Of a stretch of DNA of 64,000 nt, positions 11,001-23,000 are shown piece after piece (the first letter of the stretch is position 1; each line of letters begins with the position of its first letter). The DNA is from Pictodentalium vernedei. Lineage: Eukaryota; Mollusca; Scaphopoda; Dentaliida; Dentaliidae. A program made the translations under genes and the position numbers. Under the pieces are notes generated by a model. It did no database searches. It had not been told where the DNA came from and was given only the letters and a program-made list of their open reading frames with translations. The DNA lies in NCBI GenBank assembly GCA_031216915.1, contig CM062289.1, positions 447,106,910-447,170,909 on the forward strand, read 5' to 3'.

Positions 11001-14000
11001 GTTCTGGGTCTATTTATCGAAAAGTTTCTAACCAACTTCGATAAAGAGACATTAGATCCAATTTGTAAACTATCATGATGTGCATAGGTATCAGATAACA
11101 TAGATCTATAACCCTTTATAGTAACAGGCTGCAGTTTGATTTCGTCAAACAAGTATACTAGAAAGTTTGCAATGTCTGGTATAGAGGGATCGAATAATGA
11201 TCCCTACACCAACGACGAAAAACCTTCCACTTAGCCGCATAGTTTAGCGAAGAGGAGGTCCTCCTACAGTTAGAAATCGCATTCACTGCTCGTCCTGTAA
11301 AGTGCTTGCCATGCAAGAAGGACCGCACAACGGAAAAACGTGAAGGTTGAGACCTTGCGGGTTGTGATGGAGTTGGCGCGATTTCCCCTGCGAAAGAAGA
11401 TCCTCCCGTGGAGGAAGCTTCCGCGGTAGGCCCCACAACAGACACCTGAGTAGATTTATCCACGGTCTCTGTGGCGACAGAGATGCTACCAACAGAATCT
11501 TGCATTGAGATTGTTTTATCTTTAGCAATACTTGTTGAATTAACGGCGCTGGAGGATACGCATATCCTATCATTCCGTCCCAAGGGATCGACAGAGCGTC
11601 TACTGCAAATGCTCTTGGATCCGGACACGGAGACACATATGTCTGCAACTGATTGTTGAGATGTGTCGCAAATAAGTCTATCATTGGCCGTTCCCATTGG
11701 TAGCAAATCTGATTGAATACTTGTTTGTTGAGAGTCCACTCCGACGGCAACAAGTGACCCTTTCGTGAAAGGGAGTCTGCTAGCACATCCAGACGACCCG
11801 GTATGTGACGGACCGAAAGAAGAACGTGATGTTCTAACGCAAACAGAAGGATTCTTTCCGTTAGATTGAACAACGGAACTGAATGAGTGCCTCCCTGATT
11901 AGGTATATACGCCACTACTGTCGTATTGTCGGATAGGATTTGGACATGAGCATCGTGAATAATGTCCATCCAGTGACGTAACGCAAGCCAAATTGACATC
12001 ATTTCCTTGATGTTTATGTGCTTGCACAGGAATTGCGGATCCCAAAGACCCTGGCATCTCGAATCCGTTGGGATTAATGATGCACCCCAACCTGTTTGAC
12101 TGGCATCCGTCATAACGGTAAAACTCGGATCCGGCAACTGCAGCGGAACTCCTTGAGTTAACCACTGAATGTTTGCCCAAGTCTGAATCTCTTGTTTCAC
12201 TTGATCTGACAAGAGAACGTCTACATCGAGCGAATGAATTTTCACACTCCAATTCTGAGTCAGGAAAATTTGAAGAGGACGTGTGCGTAACCGCCCCATC
12301 GGAATGAGATCCGCGGCGGCTCCGCACAGACCTATCAGTCTCATAAATTCTCTCGCCGTGACTTTGTCTGCGTGCAGACAATAGCGAGCGTAACAACTGA
12401 CTAATTTCGCTCTGGTTAACGGCAGACGAACGAGATTGTTGTGCGTCTCGAAGCTCATTCCCAGATGAGTGAATGACTTGGACGGCACCAGATCCGACTT
12501 CTCCTCGTTTACTATAAAACCGAGACGTCGGAGCAATAGAAGATTCTGAACATCGTTCTGAAGCGTTAACTCATTGCCGTACCTCTGAAGAATGTCGTCC
12601 AGGTAGGCCGACGTTACCGCAGACGAATGAGCTCGGAAGTAGATCATTACTGAGTTCATTACCCGAGTGAAAGCCCAGGGTGCTAGATTCAATCCGAAGC
12701 ACATCGCCCGGAATTGATACACCACTCCTAGGACTGCGAAGCGTAGATACTTTCGGAATGTCGGATGTACCATGACGTGAAAGTACGCATCTTTGAGATC
12801 TATGCTCGTTGCATAATCGTTCACCCGAATACTCGCTCTGACCGATCGAATCGTCTCCATATAAAACTTCGGAGCGACGATCAGCTTGTTTATCCAGCTC
12901 AAATCTATGACTGGACGGATCGAGCCGTCTGGTTTCGGAACCAGAAACAGATGGCTGTAGAATCCCGGAGATTCCTGGTTTTCTACGACCTCTACTGCGT
13001 TCTTCATTAAAAGAGACTGCACCTCTGATAACAGAGCGTCTCTTTTCTGCGGATTTGACGGAAGATGAGTCCACTTTGGACTTCGAGTTAATGGAGGCTT
13101 TCGTTTGAAGGATATCTTTAGACCTTCCGAAGTCACTCCTCTCACCCAAGGGTCGTCCTTAGCTTTCTTTGTAATTTTATCATAAATAGCAGAAAGCTTG
13201 CCGTCAAAGAGAAGTTCTCCTGAGACCGAAGCGACTCTAAGAGAGTTCTTCACCTTAGAATCCACTAGTGTGGATGTAGCTAGGGCTGCGTCACGTCTAA
13301 CCAACTCCAGATTTGCCACTGAAAGGGCGGAGTTACACGTGGAATAAGCTACTGCCCTTGAAAGAAGTCTTAAAGAGGATTGTATATCCTGAAACTCTTT
13401 CCCCTGAAGGCACAGTGATAACGCCTTAGTAAGGTGATCTGCGTAAGATAAGGCATCTAAATTGGCTCTGTTAGACGCAATAGCTGTTTCCAACACCGCG
13501 GTTGGAATAGAAGCTGACGACGGTAATGATAGCTCTAAGTCTTCCGCCTCGACGTCCATACGCAGAGGAACTCTCGGTATACCCTGTCCTGCCATATCGA
13601 ATTTATTCCTTGCATTAATGAAAGGCAGGTTGAGAGTATTAGCGGACAAGAAACCTGCTTTCCCCGTCCTGGAAGCAAGTTTAAATATAGCGTCGTTCAA
13701 TAATTCAAATGTTCTTGCAACATTATTGGACTGCGACGGAAACTCGGGAGCGATGTCCCTGAACCGCTCAAAAAATTCAGAGTCCAATGACGCTATAATT
13801 CTCTTGTCCGGAAGCGCAGCAGTCTGGCCCGACGGAACAACTTGAGGGTGAAAGTGCCGGATGAAGTCCACGGCAGCTTTATGTTGTTCCGAAAGGGATA
13901 GCTCCAAGTCATCCGTATCCCTTTCACCATCCGGTCGGACCTCATGATGTTCCCGGTCGTCCGCCCCCGATGCTTCGGCGGAAAGGACCGACCCAGCGCC

Positions 14001-17000
14001 GTCGGATAATTCTCGATCCGACACCGTTTCTGTCGGCTGCTGGGATGCTGCGATAAGCTGTGCTATCTGCACAAGAATGTCCGGCGTCGAGACCTGCGGA
14101 GGCGCAGTCTTTCGCTGCTTCGCCGAGGGCAGCTCCGCATCAGATGGCTCCCGCATACTTTTCCTATGCGAACGTCCGGAGTCCATCAGTCTCGAATCCC
14201 TGGCTGCCGGATGGTGTGACCTGGTCGCCGAAGAATCCTTGATCGGCGAAGCTGGTAATATATCGGCGGTCACGCAGCCAAGGTGCGGTCGTGTGCGCTG
14301 ACGTGAAGAGGAAGCCTTAACAGTCTCTGCGGACTGCTTATACAACGGAGCGTCCCGAGCGACGGACGTATGCTCCGCTAAAGACACATTATGTACCACA
14401 ACATCTGGTCCCAGATGTTGTTGTACGAGAGAGGGGCCTCTCTCGCTCGCGGCCCGGCTGGACCTGGACGAGCTAGGAACCGGACTCAAAGGCTTCCTCC
14501 GTTCTCGCTTACTATCCGCTGTCACTGGGTGTGCATCTATTATGTTTATAGTGCTCGCATCACCCAAAATTTCCTCTTGGACCGCATCGGACGAACCCGG
14601 CTGCCGAACCATTCGGTGAATGGATGCTACACCGGGCGAGCTAGCGGACGACATTTGTCTAATCTCCATGAGCACTTTTGCCGCTAGCTCTGAATTCATT
14701 TGTGACGACGGACGCACACTTGAAGAAGATAACATGGAAACATCACCCTGTTCTGGTTCCTCTGAAATAGAAACTGAGAGAGTAGAGTGACCTTGCGGAG
14801 AAAGAGCCGGCATCGCTCTTTCTCCAGAAACAACATATCGTGACACACGTTTCCAATGTTTCTCATCCCAATGTTCACATATAGGACAGGGATTAATGCG
14901 AGAACACTGACTACAATTAATACAATGATCATGAAAGTCAGAGGAAGATTTCTTCCTATTACAATTTGAACAACGTCCCTTCATTGTGAAAGAACAACAA
15001 TAAGTCCTAGTTACTCGCAAAAAACCCTGACACAAAGATACATAATAACATGATCCATTAATAAATGAAAAAACAATTGCAAAACAAAATAATTTTGAAA
15101 AAATATTTTTTCAGCAAAGCCCAAGTTGCTGAAAAGTAACGTTGAGCCCCGATGGATCCGATGGCAAAGTGTGGTCAAAAATTTTAAAATTATATTAAAT
15201 AATTAATGAGACACTTTCAGATAATATAAATGTATCATATAGTGAGATAAACTACAGCAAAGGCAAACAGCCCCCCTCAAAAAAGGCTGTTGCCAATGAA
15301 AACAAACAGTGTAAAAACACCAGAAAACATGACTCCAGGCACTGAAAAAACTGGCCCGGAATCAGTCATCAATTACACTCTATCTGATGCAAAACAGAGA
15401 CTCCCGGGGGAGAATCTGCAGAACATCAGATGGAAGATGCAGAACACAAACGTTATACACCCATGGGTGAAAACGTAACTATGGGGAAAATAACAGAAAA
15501 CATTCTGTAACCAAGCAACTCTCCCAGGAAATTTTAGAAATGAAATTTCTCAAAAATATGCCAAAAGCATGGGAGAATTGCAAGGGGGGACTTTAGAAGG
15601 CTAGGGGAGAGGAAACACTGAATAAGCAGTGCAACAATTAGCAAGAATGACAACAAGAGGCCCATGCCTCGAAAATAGGCAACTTAACATAATTTCATCA
15701 AAAAATTTTAAGTACAGCCCTGATTATTTTTTGTCACTTCTTTTTCCTCTCCTCCTTCTATCCTCCTTAGAATCACATTTTCTCCAAAAATTACGTGTCT
15801 GGCATCCTTTAAACTGAGATTTACAAGCACAAAGATCAGTGAGATGTTGACTGATGAAGGGCCAAACAGAGAATGATAATTGGTGCCAATTTCGGGATGT
15901 CTGCGTCACTGCGCATGCGCAGTAGAGGCGTAGTATGGAGGTCCTTTAGGACATGATTTCTTTTTGTTTTGGATGCAAATTTTGGGGATTGGGGGGCAAA
16001 ATTTGTGTTTGGCCCTGGTTTTGTTAGAGTTAGCACCAGCTAAGTCTGGGTCATTGGTACAGTATAAAAATACATAGGTTATGACCCCTCATTGGAACGA
16101 GCTCGTTCAGCTCGTTCCAATGAGGGGTCATAACCTATGTTTTTGAGACAAAAAATGAAAAAAATAATGAAAATTAATTGGCGATTTTTGTGAATAGCGC
16201 CGGCCGGTTTTGGCCGTTACATTGGGTAAAGGGTTAACTGAAAATGTTAATTTTTTCCCTGGTATCAAAAAATAATTCAGCACTCAACCAGTAGACATCA
16301 ATGTATCATAAAACTGTTTCCACTCAAATTCTTTCTCTTTTTCATTTCCTTTTTTTTTTTTGTTGAAGTTTCTGAACTTTTCAACTTCCCTTCTTTTCTA
16401 TTGCTATTTCCAAAGTGAATTGTTTTCTCTCCTTCCAACTTCATTCCACTCCCTCTAGGTTTTTCTTCTTCTCTCCTTCCTACTTCTTTCCACTCCCTCT
16501 ATGTCTTTTTTCTTCTCTCCTTCCTACTTCTTTCCACTCCCTCTATGTTTTTCTTCTTAATTTTTTTACCAAGGTGAGTAGGTGACAGTAAAACAGCCAG
16601 TTGGCTGAGTCACCCTCCTGCAGAAAACTAATATCTATCTCAACAGCTGTGATCTATAGCTAGACGACTTGAACAAATTTATTAGTGTTCAAGTACTTTG
16701 TATAACTGTTCAATTTCTTGCCATTACTGTTAATTAATTCTGTTTTACTGCTAATATATTTTGTCATACCTGTAGTATATTGTTTACTGCAAATTCATTC
16801 ATTCATTCATTCATTCATTCATTCATATTAATTAAATAAATCATTGTCTGATGTGGCTAAGATTTACTCAGACAACCAATGAATTCCCCTTGTTTATAGA
16901 CCTATTTGTCCTTAGTACAACTTATTCTGGCTTTTAATCTACTATATCTTATTTGACTGAGATTAATCTACTATATCTTGTTTGAATGAGTTCCTTCAGC

Positions 17001-20000
17001 TCTGTCAAACAATATATAACACAATAAATGTCCAGTCAATTATGAGAATACAGTAAAAGTTACCATATTCCTGTTAAATGAATATTCCTGTTAACTGAAT
17101 ATTTTTTTTGTCAAAGTTGCTACCCGGTGTGCTACGATATCTCCCCCCCCACCCCCACACACACCCGGGAAGATAATCTGGTCCCCCCCCCCCCCCACCT
17201 GAATTTTTTTTCCTTTGCATTTGAGATACCATAAATGGTTGGTACCAGTTGGAAAACTTTTTAGGTGCTAAGTTTTCAATAAATTATTCAAAAAGGTCAG
17301 GTCTGGGGGGTTTGGGGAGAAGATATCGTGACCATCAAAAGTAAAAAAAAATTTCTTGTGTGAAATCATTTTTTTTATTTTTATCCATTATATAAAACTG
17401 TTTTAGGTCTCAACCAGGCATTACGTCTTCAATAATAAAAAAAAAAAATTTCCGGTGTGGGGGAAGATAACGTGACCATGATAACTAACAGTCATTAAGC
17501 TTTAAGTGTTTATTCATTTAACAAGTGAACAATGTAAAATAATGTGAACACAAAAATTGACAAACATATAGAAACATGATGCGATATATAAGTGTTTCAG
17601 GACTTGATAAGGTATCATGTCTTCAAGAAAAAAAAATTTGGTTGGTAGGGGGAAGATATCGTGACCACGATATCTTCCCCCCACCTGGGACTTCAAAAGT
17701 CAATGAAAAATTTTCTCGTGTGAAATTATCATTTATGAATAGTTTCCATGATATAAAAGTGTTTTAGGGCTCGATAAGGTATTAGTCTTCAATAAATAAA
17801 CAAATTTTGGAGGGGGGGGGAGTAAGATATTGTGACCACAATATCTCCCCCCAACTCCCACCAGGGACATCAAAAGCCAATGAAAAATTTTCTCGTGTGA
17901 AATTATCATTTATGAATAGTTTCCATGATATTTTTTTTCTGACTTTTGAAGTCCCAGGTGAGGGGAAGATGTCATGGTCACGGTATCTTCCCCTCCAGCT
18001 AAATTTTTTTTTTTGAAGATGTATCTGGTTGTGTCATACAACAGATTCAATTGTAAATTTTTGTAGGTAGTCTCAATTGTTACTGCAACAAATTAAGAAT
18101 TTTGGACTGAAATACAAATCTGTCTCAATGGATCCAGATAGTTTAAATATTCTCTATAACCACGATTAACAAGTTTTCCAACTAGTACCAACTGTTTATG
18201 GTATCTTAAATGGGTTTCCGATTGAATACAAGAGAAAAAAATGTAAGTGAAAAAGAAGGTAAAAAAAATTCAGGTGGGGGGGGGGGGGGGGGGGGGAGGG
18301 GAAGATAATCAGAGTGTGTGTGTGTGGGGGAACTAGTTTACCCCCCCCCCCCCCCCCAGAGGGGGGATGCACGGGGGGAAGATAAACTGTTACACCGGTA
18401 CTCAGTTAACAGAATTCCAATGTACACCTCGCTTGAACATGTTCAAGGAATTCAGTCCAGTGAGAGTTAAAGGCGACAGCTAGGAAATTTTTTTTTTTAA
18501 ATTACAAAATTTTAATGGGGACATTAGTCATCAGGAAACAGAGCTGGGTCGATTGTAACAATTTGTTATGCAAAGTGTTAATAAACTACTAGCCTTTCAA
18601 GGACACATAACCCATGTAGTGAAGACATCAACTTTGCTGCTAAGGTAATACCAACTCCTGGTACTCCTTTCGGAAGATAATCACAACCCATAAGTAATCC
18701 AAGGGATACCAGTTTCTCTTGGTTTAAATCCAACCTACTCTCAACTTCATCCATGCAGTAACTTTCAACATGAGGGTCCTGTTAAAAAAAAAATGGTAAA
18801 ACCTAATGAAAGTGTCAATGACACTGTAGCTCAACTTGTTTAAGACATGTACTTGTATAGTTTGTGACACAGCAATGACAAACATCTAGGTAATGACCTG
18901 ATAACAAAGGTACATGTAAAGTATTGTAACGGTCTGTACATAAATGCTGACTGTAGCCTGTAACAAATGTATAAGTAAAGTATTGTAAAGGTGGGCGACA
19001 GTTGGATGCTAAACTAGAAAAGAAATCTTGAGTCCCACAGTGGGTCTGACTGAACCGAAAAATATTTGTTCTCATAGCACAGTGATAACAAAGGCACCCA
19101 AAAACACTCGTTCCTGTCACAAGGTGATAACAAAGGTACTTCAAGAAGTTTCGTGAAGATCAGTTCATAAATACAGACTCTATCCCGAGCCGTATTGACA
19201 TGTGCATTTACTGTGGAAAAGTAGCACTGAACAAATCAAAGTTCATCTAATTTGCATAATTTCTGCACGAGAAAAAAACCTTTATTATATGTGATGTATT
19301 CCATGTTACTAAACATTCATAAAGAAATTTATTCAAATCAGAACTTTCATACAAAAACTCTGTACAAAAAACTGATTGCACTAATTTTGGTACAAAATGG
19401 CTGCCAGCAGCCATCTTGAATTTCGGACTGCACCCAAAAACCCTCGTTCTCATCCCACGGTGATAACAAAGGTACCCAAGAAGTTTCGAAAAGATCGGTT
19501 CATAAATACGGCCTCTAGCCCGAGCTGTATTGGCATTTGCACCTACAGTGCTGAAAGTAACACTAAATAAATCAAAAAGTTAGTCTAATTTGTATAATTT
19601 ACGCACGAGAAAAAAAAAACGTGTTATATGTTATGTATCCCATGGTACTAAACATCCATACAAAAAATTATTCAAATCGGAGCTTTCATATGGAAGTTCT
19701 GCGCAAAAATCTGATTGCACCTAATTTTGGTACAAAATGGCTGCCAGCGGCCATCTTAAATTTCGGACCGGACCCAAAAACACTCGTTCTCGTCTCACAG
19801 TGATAACAAAGGTACCCAAGAAGTTTCGTAAAGATCGGTTCATAAATATTAAAATTTTTTAGTAAATTTTGTTTCTTAACATACCTACCACAATTGTTTA
19901 CAATTGGCTGTAACATAAGTACAAGCCCTACTTCGGAACTAACTCAAGCTTTTAGAATCTTTTCCAAACGAGTTGGAAAAGTACTAGAGTGCAAAAGCAC

Positions 20001-23000
20001 GAAAAAGATCGAAAAAAGGGTCGAGCGAGACCAGCGCTCTAAAATTACAGGTACTCTCTCTGCACACCTCTTGCATTTACCGAGTGCATGCGCAACAACC
20101 GTGACGTCAATTCCGTATTTCCGCCAACGAGAAGTTTGTGATTTAGCGGGGAGGCATCGATATCAAAGATATCCCCAAGGAGGGTGGGCCTCCGGTAAAC
20201 AATTGTGGTAGGTATGTTAAGAAACAAAATTTACTAAAAAATTTCAATTTCTTTTCAACCTACTCACAATTGTTTACAATTGGCTGAATAAACAATAGGA
20301 GGAGGTGAATCACATAACCAATACCAACAAGAATAGCAGAATGAAAGCAAGGATGGCAGAGAACAAAAACGAAAACCTGTAATGAAGATAGAGAGAAGGC
20401 ACCTGAAAAGAACAAGGCTGAACGAAGCGCAACCTCGACAAAAACAATTTTAACGAGGGTGCACAACAGCCTGAGCAGCAACGAGAGGGCCTAAAGAATA
20501 AAGGTCCTCAGATTGCTGCTGAAGGTGGCGGAGATAAAAGGAGGAGAAGGTAGAAGCATTCCTCCAGTAAGCCGCATTCATAACATCCCGGAGCGAAACA
20601 GAATTGGAGAACGCCCAGGATGTAGAAATGACATGAACCTCATGAGCATCAAGACAGTTCGAAACAAGAGCCGACGCAGACAAGCGAGAATAAGCCAGCT
20701 TGATTGCAAGACAGATCCACCTGGAAATAGAATGGGAAGAGATAGACTGCCTCTTAGGAATGAGAGACAGAAAGAATCTCTTCCGACCCCTCCTAATGAA
20801 CTGAGTGCGAGTAATGTAAGTCTTGATCGCGCGAACAGGACAAAGAAGAGGCCTCCTGCCATCTACAGCAGGGAGAGCCCGAATGCAGATGGGAGGAGGT
20901 ACCGAATCAGGAAGTTGATTCTTAGCCAGAAAAGAGCAATAAGTAGTGGAGGTGACACTGTTAGCCTCATTTCGGAAGGCAGCAGAATCAACAGATAGCG
21001 CATGAAGCTCACTGACTCGACGAGCAGAAGCAAACGCTAGAAGAAAAGCCATCTTATAGGTGAGAAAACGCATGTCGGTCTCAGATAAAGGCTCGAATGG
21101 CACCCCCTCCAAACAGTGCAACACCCATGCCAAGTTCCACTTGGGTGTAAGACGCAAAACTCAAGGCCTCTTCAAAGAAAAGTGCCGAATAAGTTTGGAG
21201 AGGAAAAGATTACGACCGATACACCGCTTTCCCACATAAGAGAAAGTATCAGACAGCATAGACCGATAGCCCTTAATCGTAATAGGCTGGAGGCCCTTGA
21301 AGTCAAAAAGAAAAACCAGAAAATCCGCAATTTGAGCGATTGACGGATCACGGTAATTCACATTGTGATCTGCACACCAGCGGCAGAAAACCTTCCACAT
21401 GGCGGCATAAGTCTTGCCAGTGGAATGTCGCCACGATGCAGAAATGCACTCCACTGATCGTCTCAAAAAACCTCTACGTCGGAGACTGGACCTGATAAAA
21501 GACAGGCGTGAAGGGACAGGCTCGCCAGGTTGTTGTGATACTTCCTGGGACGACCCTGTGAAAGAAGATCGCGACATAGAGGTAGACGAATCGGTCGATC
21601 GGCCAATAGAGGCCGCAGCAGATTGATCCACACCCTCTGTGGAGACAGGGGGTGTGATCAAAATGATCCTGCAACTGCAAGCACGAATCTTCACTAATAC
21701 TTGAGGAAGAATCGGTGCAGGAGGAAAGGCATAGCCGATCCAACCTGTCCAGTCCAGAGACAGAGCGTCTACTGCAAATGCCAGAGGATCTGGACAAGGG
21801 GAGACAAAGGTCTCTACCTGATGATTCCAGCGAGTAACGAAAAGGTCGCCCTGAGGACGGCCCCACTGCTCGCAAATCGCCTGAAACACCGACCGATGTA
21901 GCATCCATTCGGTTGGAAAGACACTGTCGCGTCGGGACAGGGAGTCTGCTAGGACGTTGAGATGCCCCGGAATGTGTCGAATGGACACCCGAGCGTTCAC
22001 ATCCCGCGCCAACAGAAGAAGATCCCGAGACAGCCGATACATGGGAATCGAATGTGTGCCTCCTTGATTCCGTATGTAGGCCACTGTGAATTGTCTGAAA
22101 GAAGTAGGACAACATGGTCCGACAGATGAGGGATCCAAAGCCGAAAGCTCAACAGAAGAGCAAGGAGCTCCTTCTGGTTGATATGAAGGCCCACCTGCTC
22201 GCTGTCCCACTCTCCATGAGTAGACAGACCGAGAGGATCCAACGTCGCACCCCAGCCCCGATCTCTGGCATCCGCAGTAAGGATGTGATCGGCCAAAGGA
22301 AGATCCAATGGAACACCCTGTGTCAGCCAGGGAATATCTGCCCAAGGGCGGAGGTGACAAAGCAGAGACCGAGGAATAGTGAGTTCCAGGTCCAGCGGAT
22401 CTACATTTGGACGCCAATGATCCAACAGGAAGTGTTGGAAAGGTCGGACAAACAAGCGACCAAGCGGAATGAGATCTGTCACCGAACCGCAAAGGCCCAG
22501 CATCCGAAGGAAAGTCCTGGCCGAGACCGAGGAAGATTGAAGCAGGTCCCGAGTCAAGGTGGAAAGAATCGTCGCCCGAGCCTGGGGGACCGACACTACA
22601 TTGTGAAGAGTGTCGAAATCCAGCCCCAATTGACGGAATCGCTGAGAAGGAAGAAGATCCGACTTCTCGCGATTGACTCTGAAACCCAGCGACGCTAGCA
22701 GGCAAAGAAACTGCCGGACATCGAACTCCAGAACAGCAGCATCGTGGTGCCGTTGGAGGATGTCGTCTAGGTAGGCTGACGAAGTCACTGCCGACTGAGT
22801 GCGGTGGAAAGCAAGCACAGGTGACATCAGTCGGGTGAAGGCCCAAGGAGCCAGGTTCAAACCGAACGGGAGAGCTCTGAATTGAAAAACTCGATCCCGA
22901 AACGAGAACCGAAGGCATTTCCGTGACGCCAGATGAATGGGTACATGGAAGTAGGCATCCTTCAGGTCGATACTGACCACAAAATCGCCCTGATGAACTG

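Larger units (their letters stand above)
9319..16071 (-). mobile_element. DIRS-like tyrosine-recombinase retrotransposon 1 (6753 bp)
   Basis: Complete element on the minus strand, inside a TTAA MITE in GEN1 intron 5. It has inverted terminal repeats (9319-9546 and 15870-16071), an internal complementary region (9622-9710), a Gag-RT-RNaseH ORF and a tyrosine recombinase ORF. There is no target duplication, as expected for tyrosine-recombinase insertion of a circular intermediate. The coding capacity is nearly intact, with one clear frameshift in the recombinase. Confidence 0.95.
9234..16237. mobile_element. TTAA foldback MITE, type B, split by DIRS element 1
   Basis: The left part 9234-9318 (TTAACCCTTTACCTAACATG) and right part 16072-16237 (ending TTGGGTAAAGGGTTAA) join into the same sequence as the uninterrupted copy at 32870-33110. 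At the break, CTCAAAA and ACATAGGTT rejoin with no gain or loss of bases. Confidence 0.9.

Noticed and set aside
11899..13149. Long secondary frames on the minus strand inside DIRS 1 (11899-12396, 12571-13149)
   Set aside because: They overlap the RT-RNaseH ORF in another frame and have low-complexity Ser/Arg composition; shadows of the real ORF.
18815..19916. Several 60-110 codon frames in 18.8-19.9 kb and 38.7-40.4 kb
   Set aside because: They repeat with the 345-bp tandem unit on both strands and differ by indels between units, so they are repeat artefacts and not genes.
22114..22698. 194-codon plus-strand frame inside DIRS 2
   Set aside because: Antisense to the RT domain with no independent motif; a shadow.
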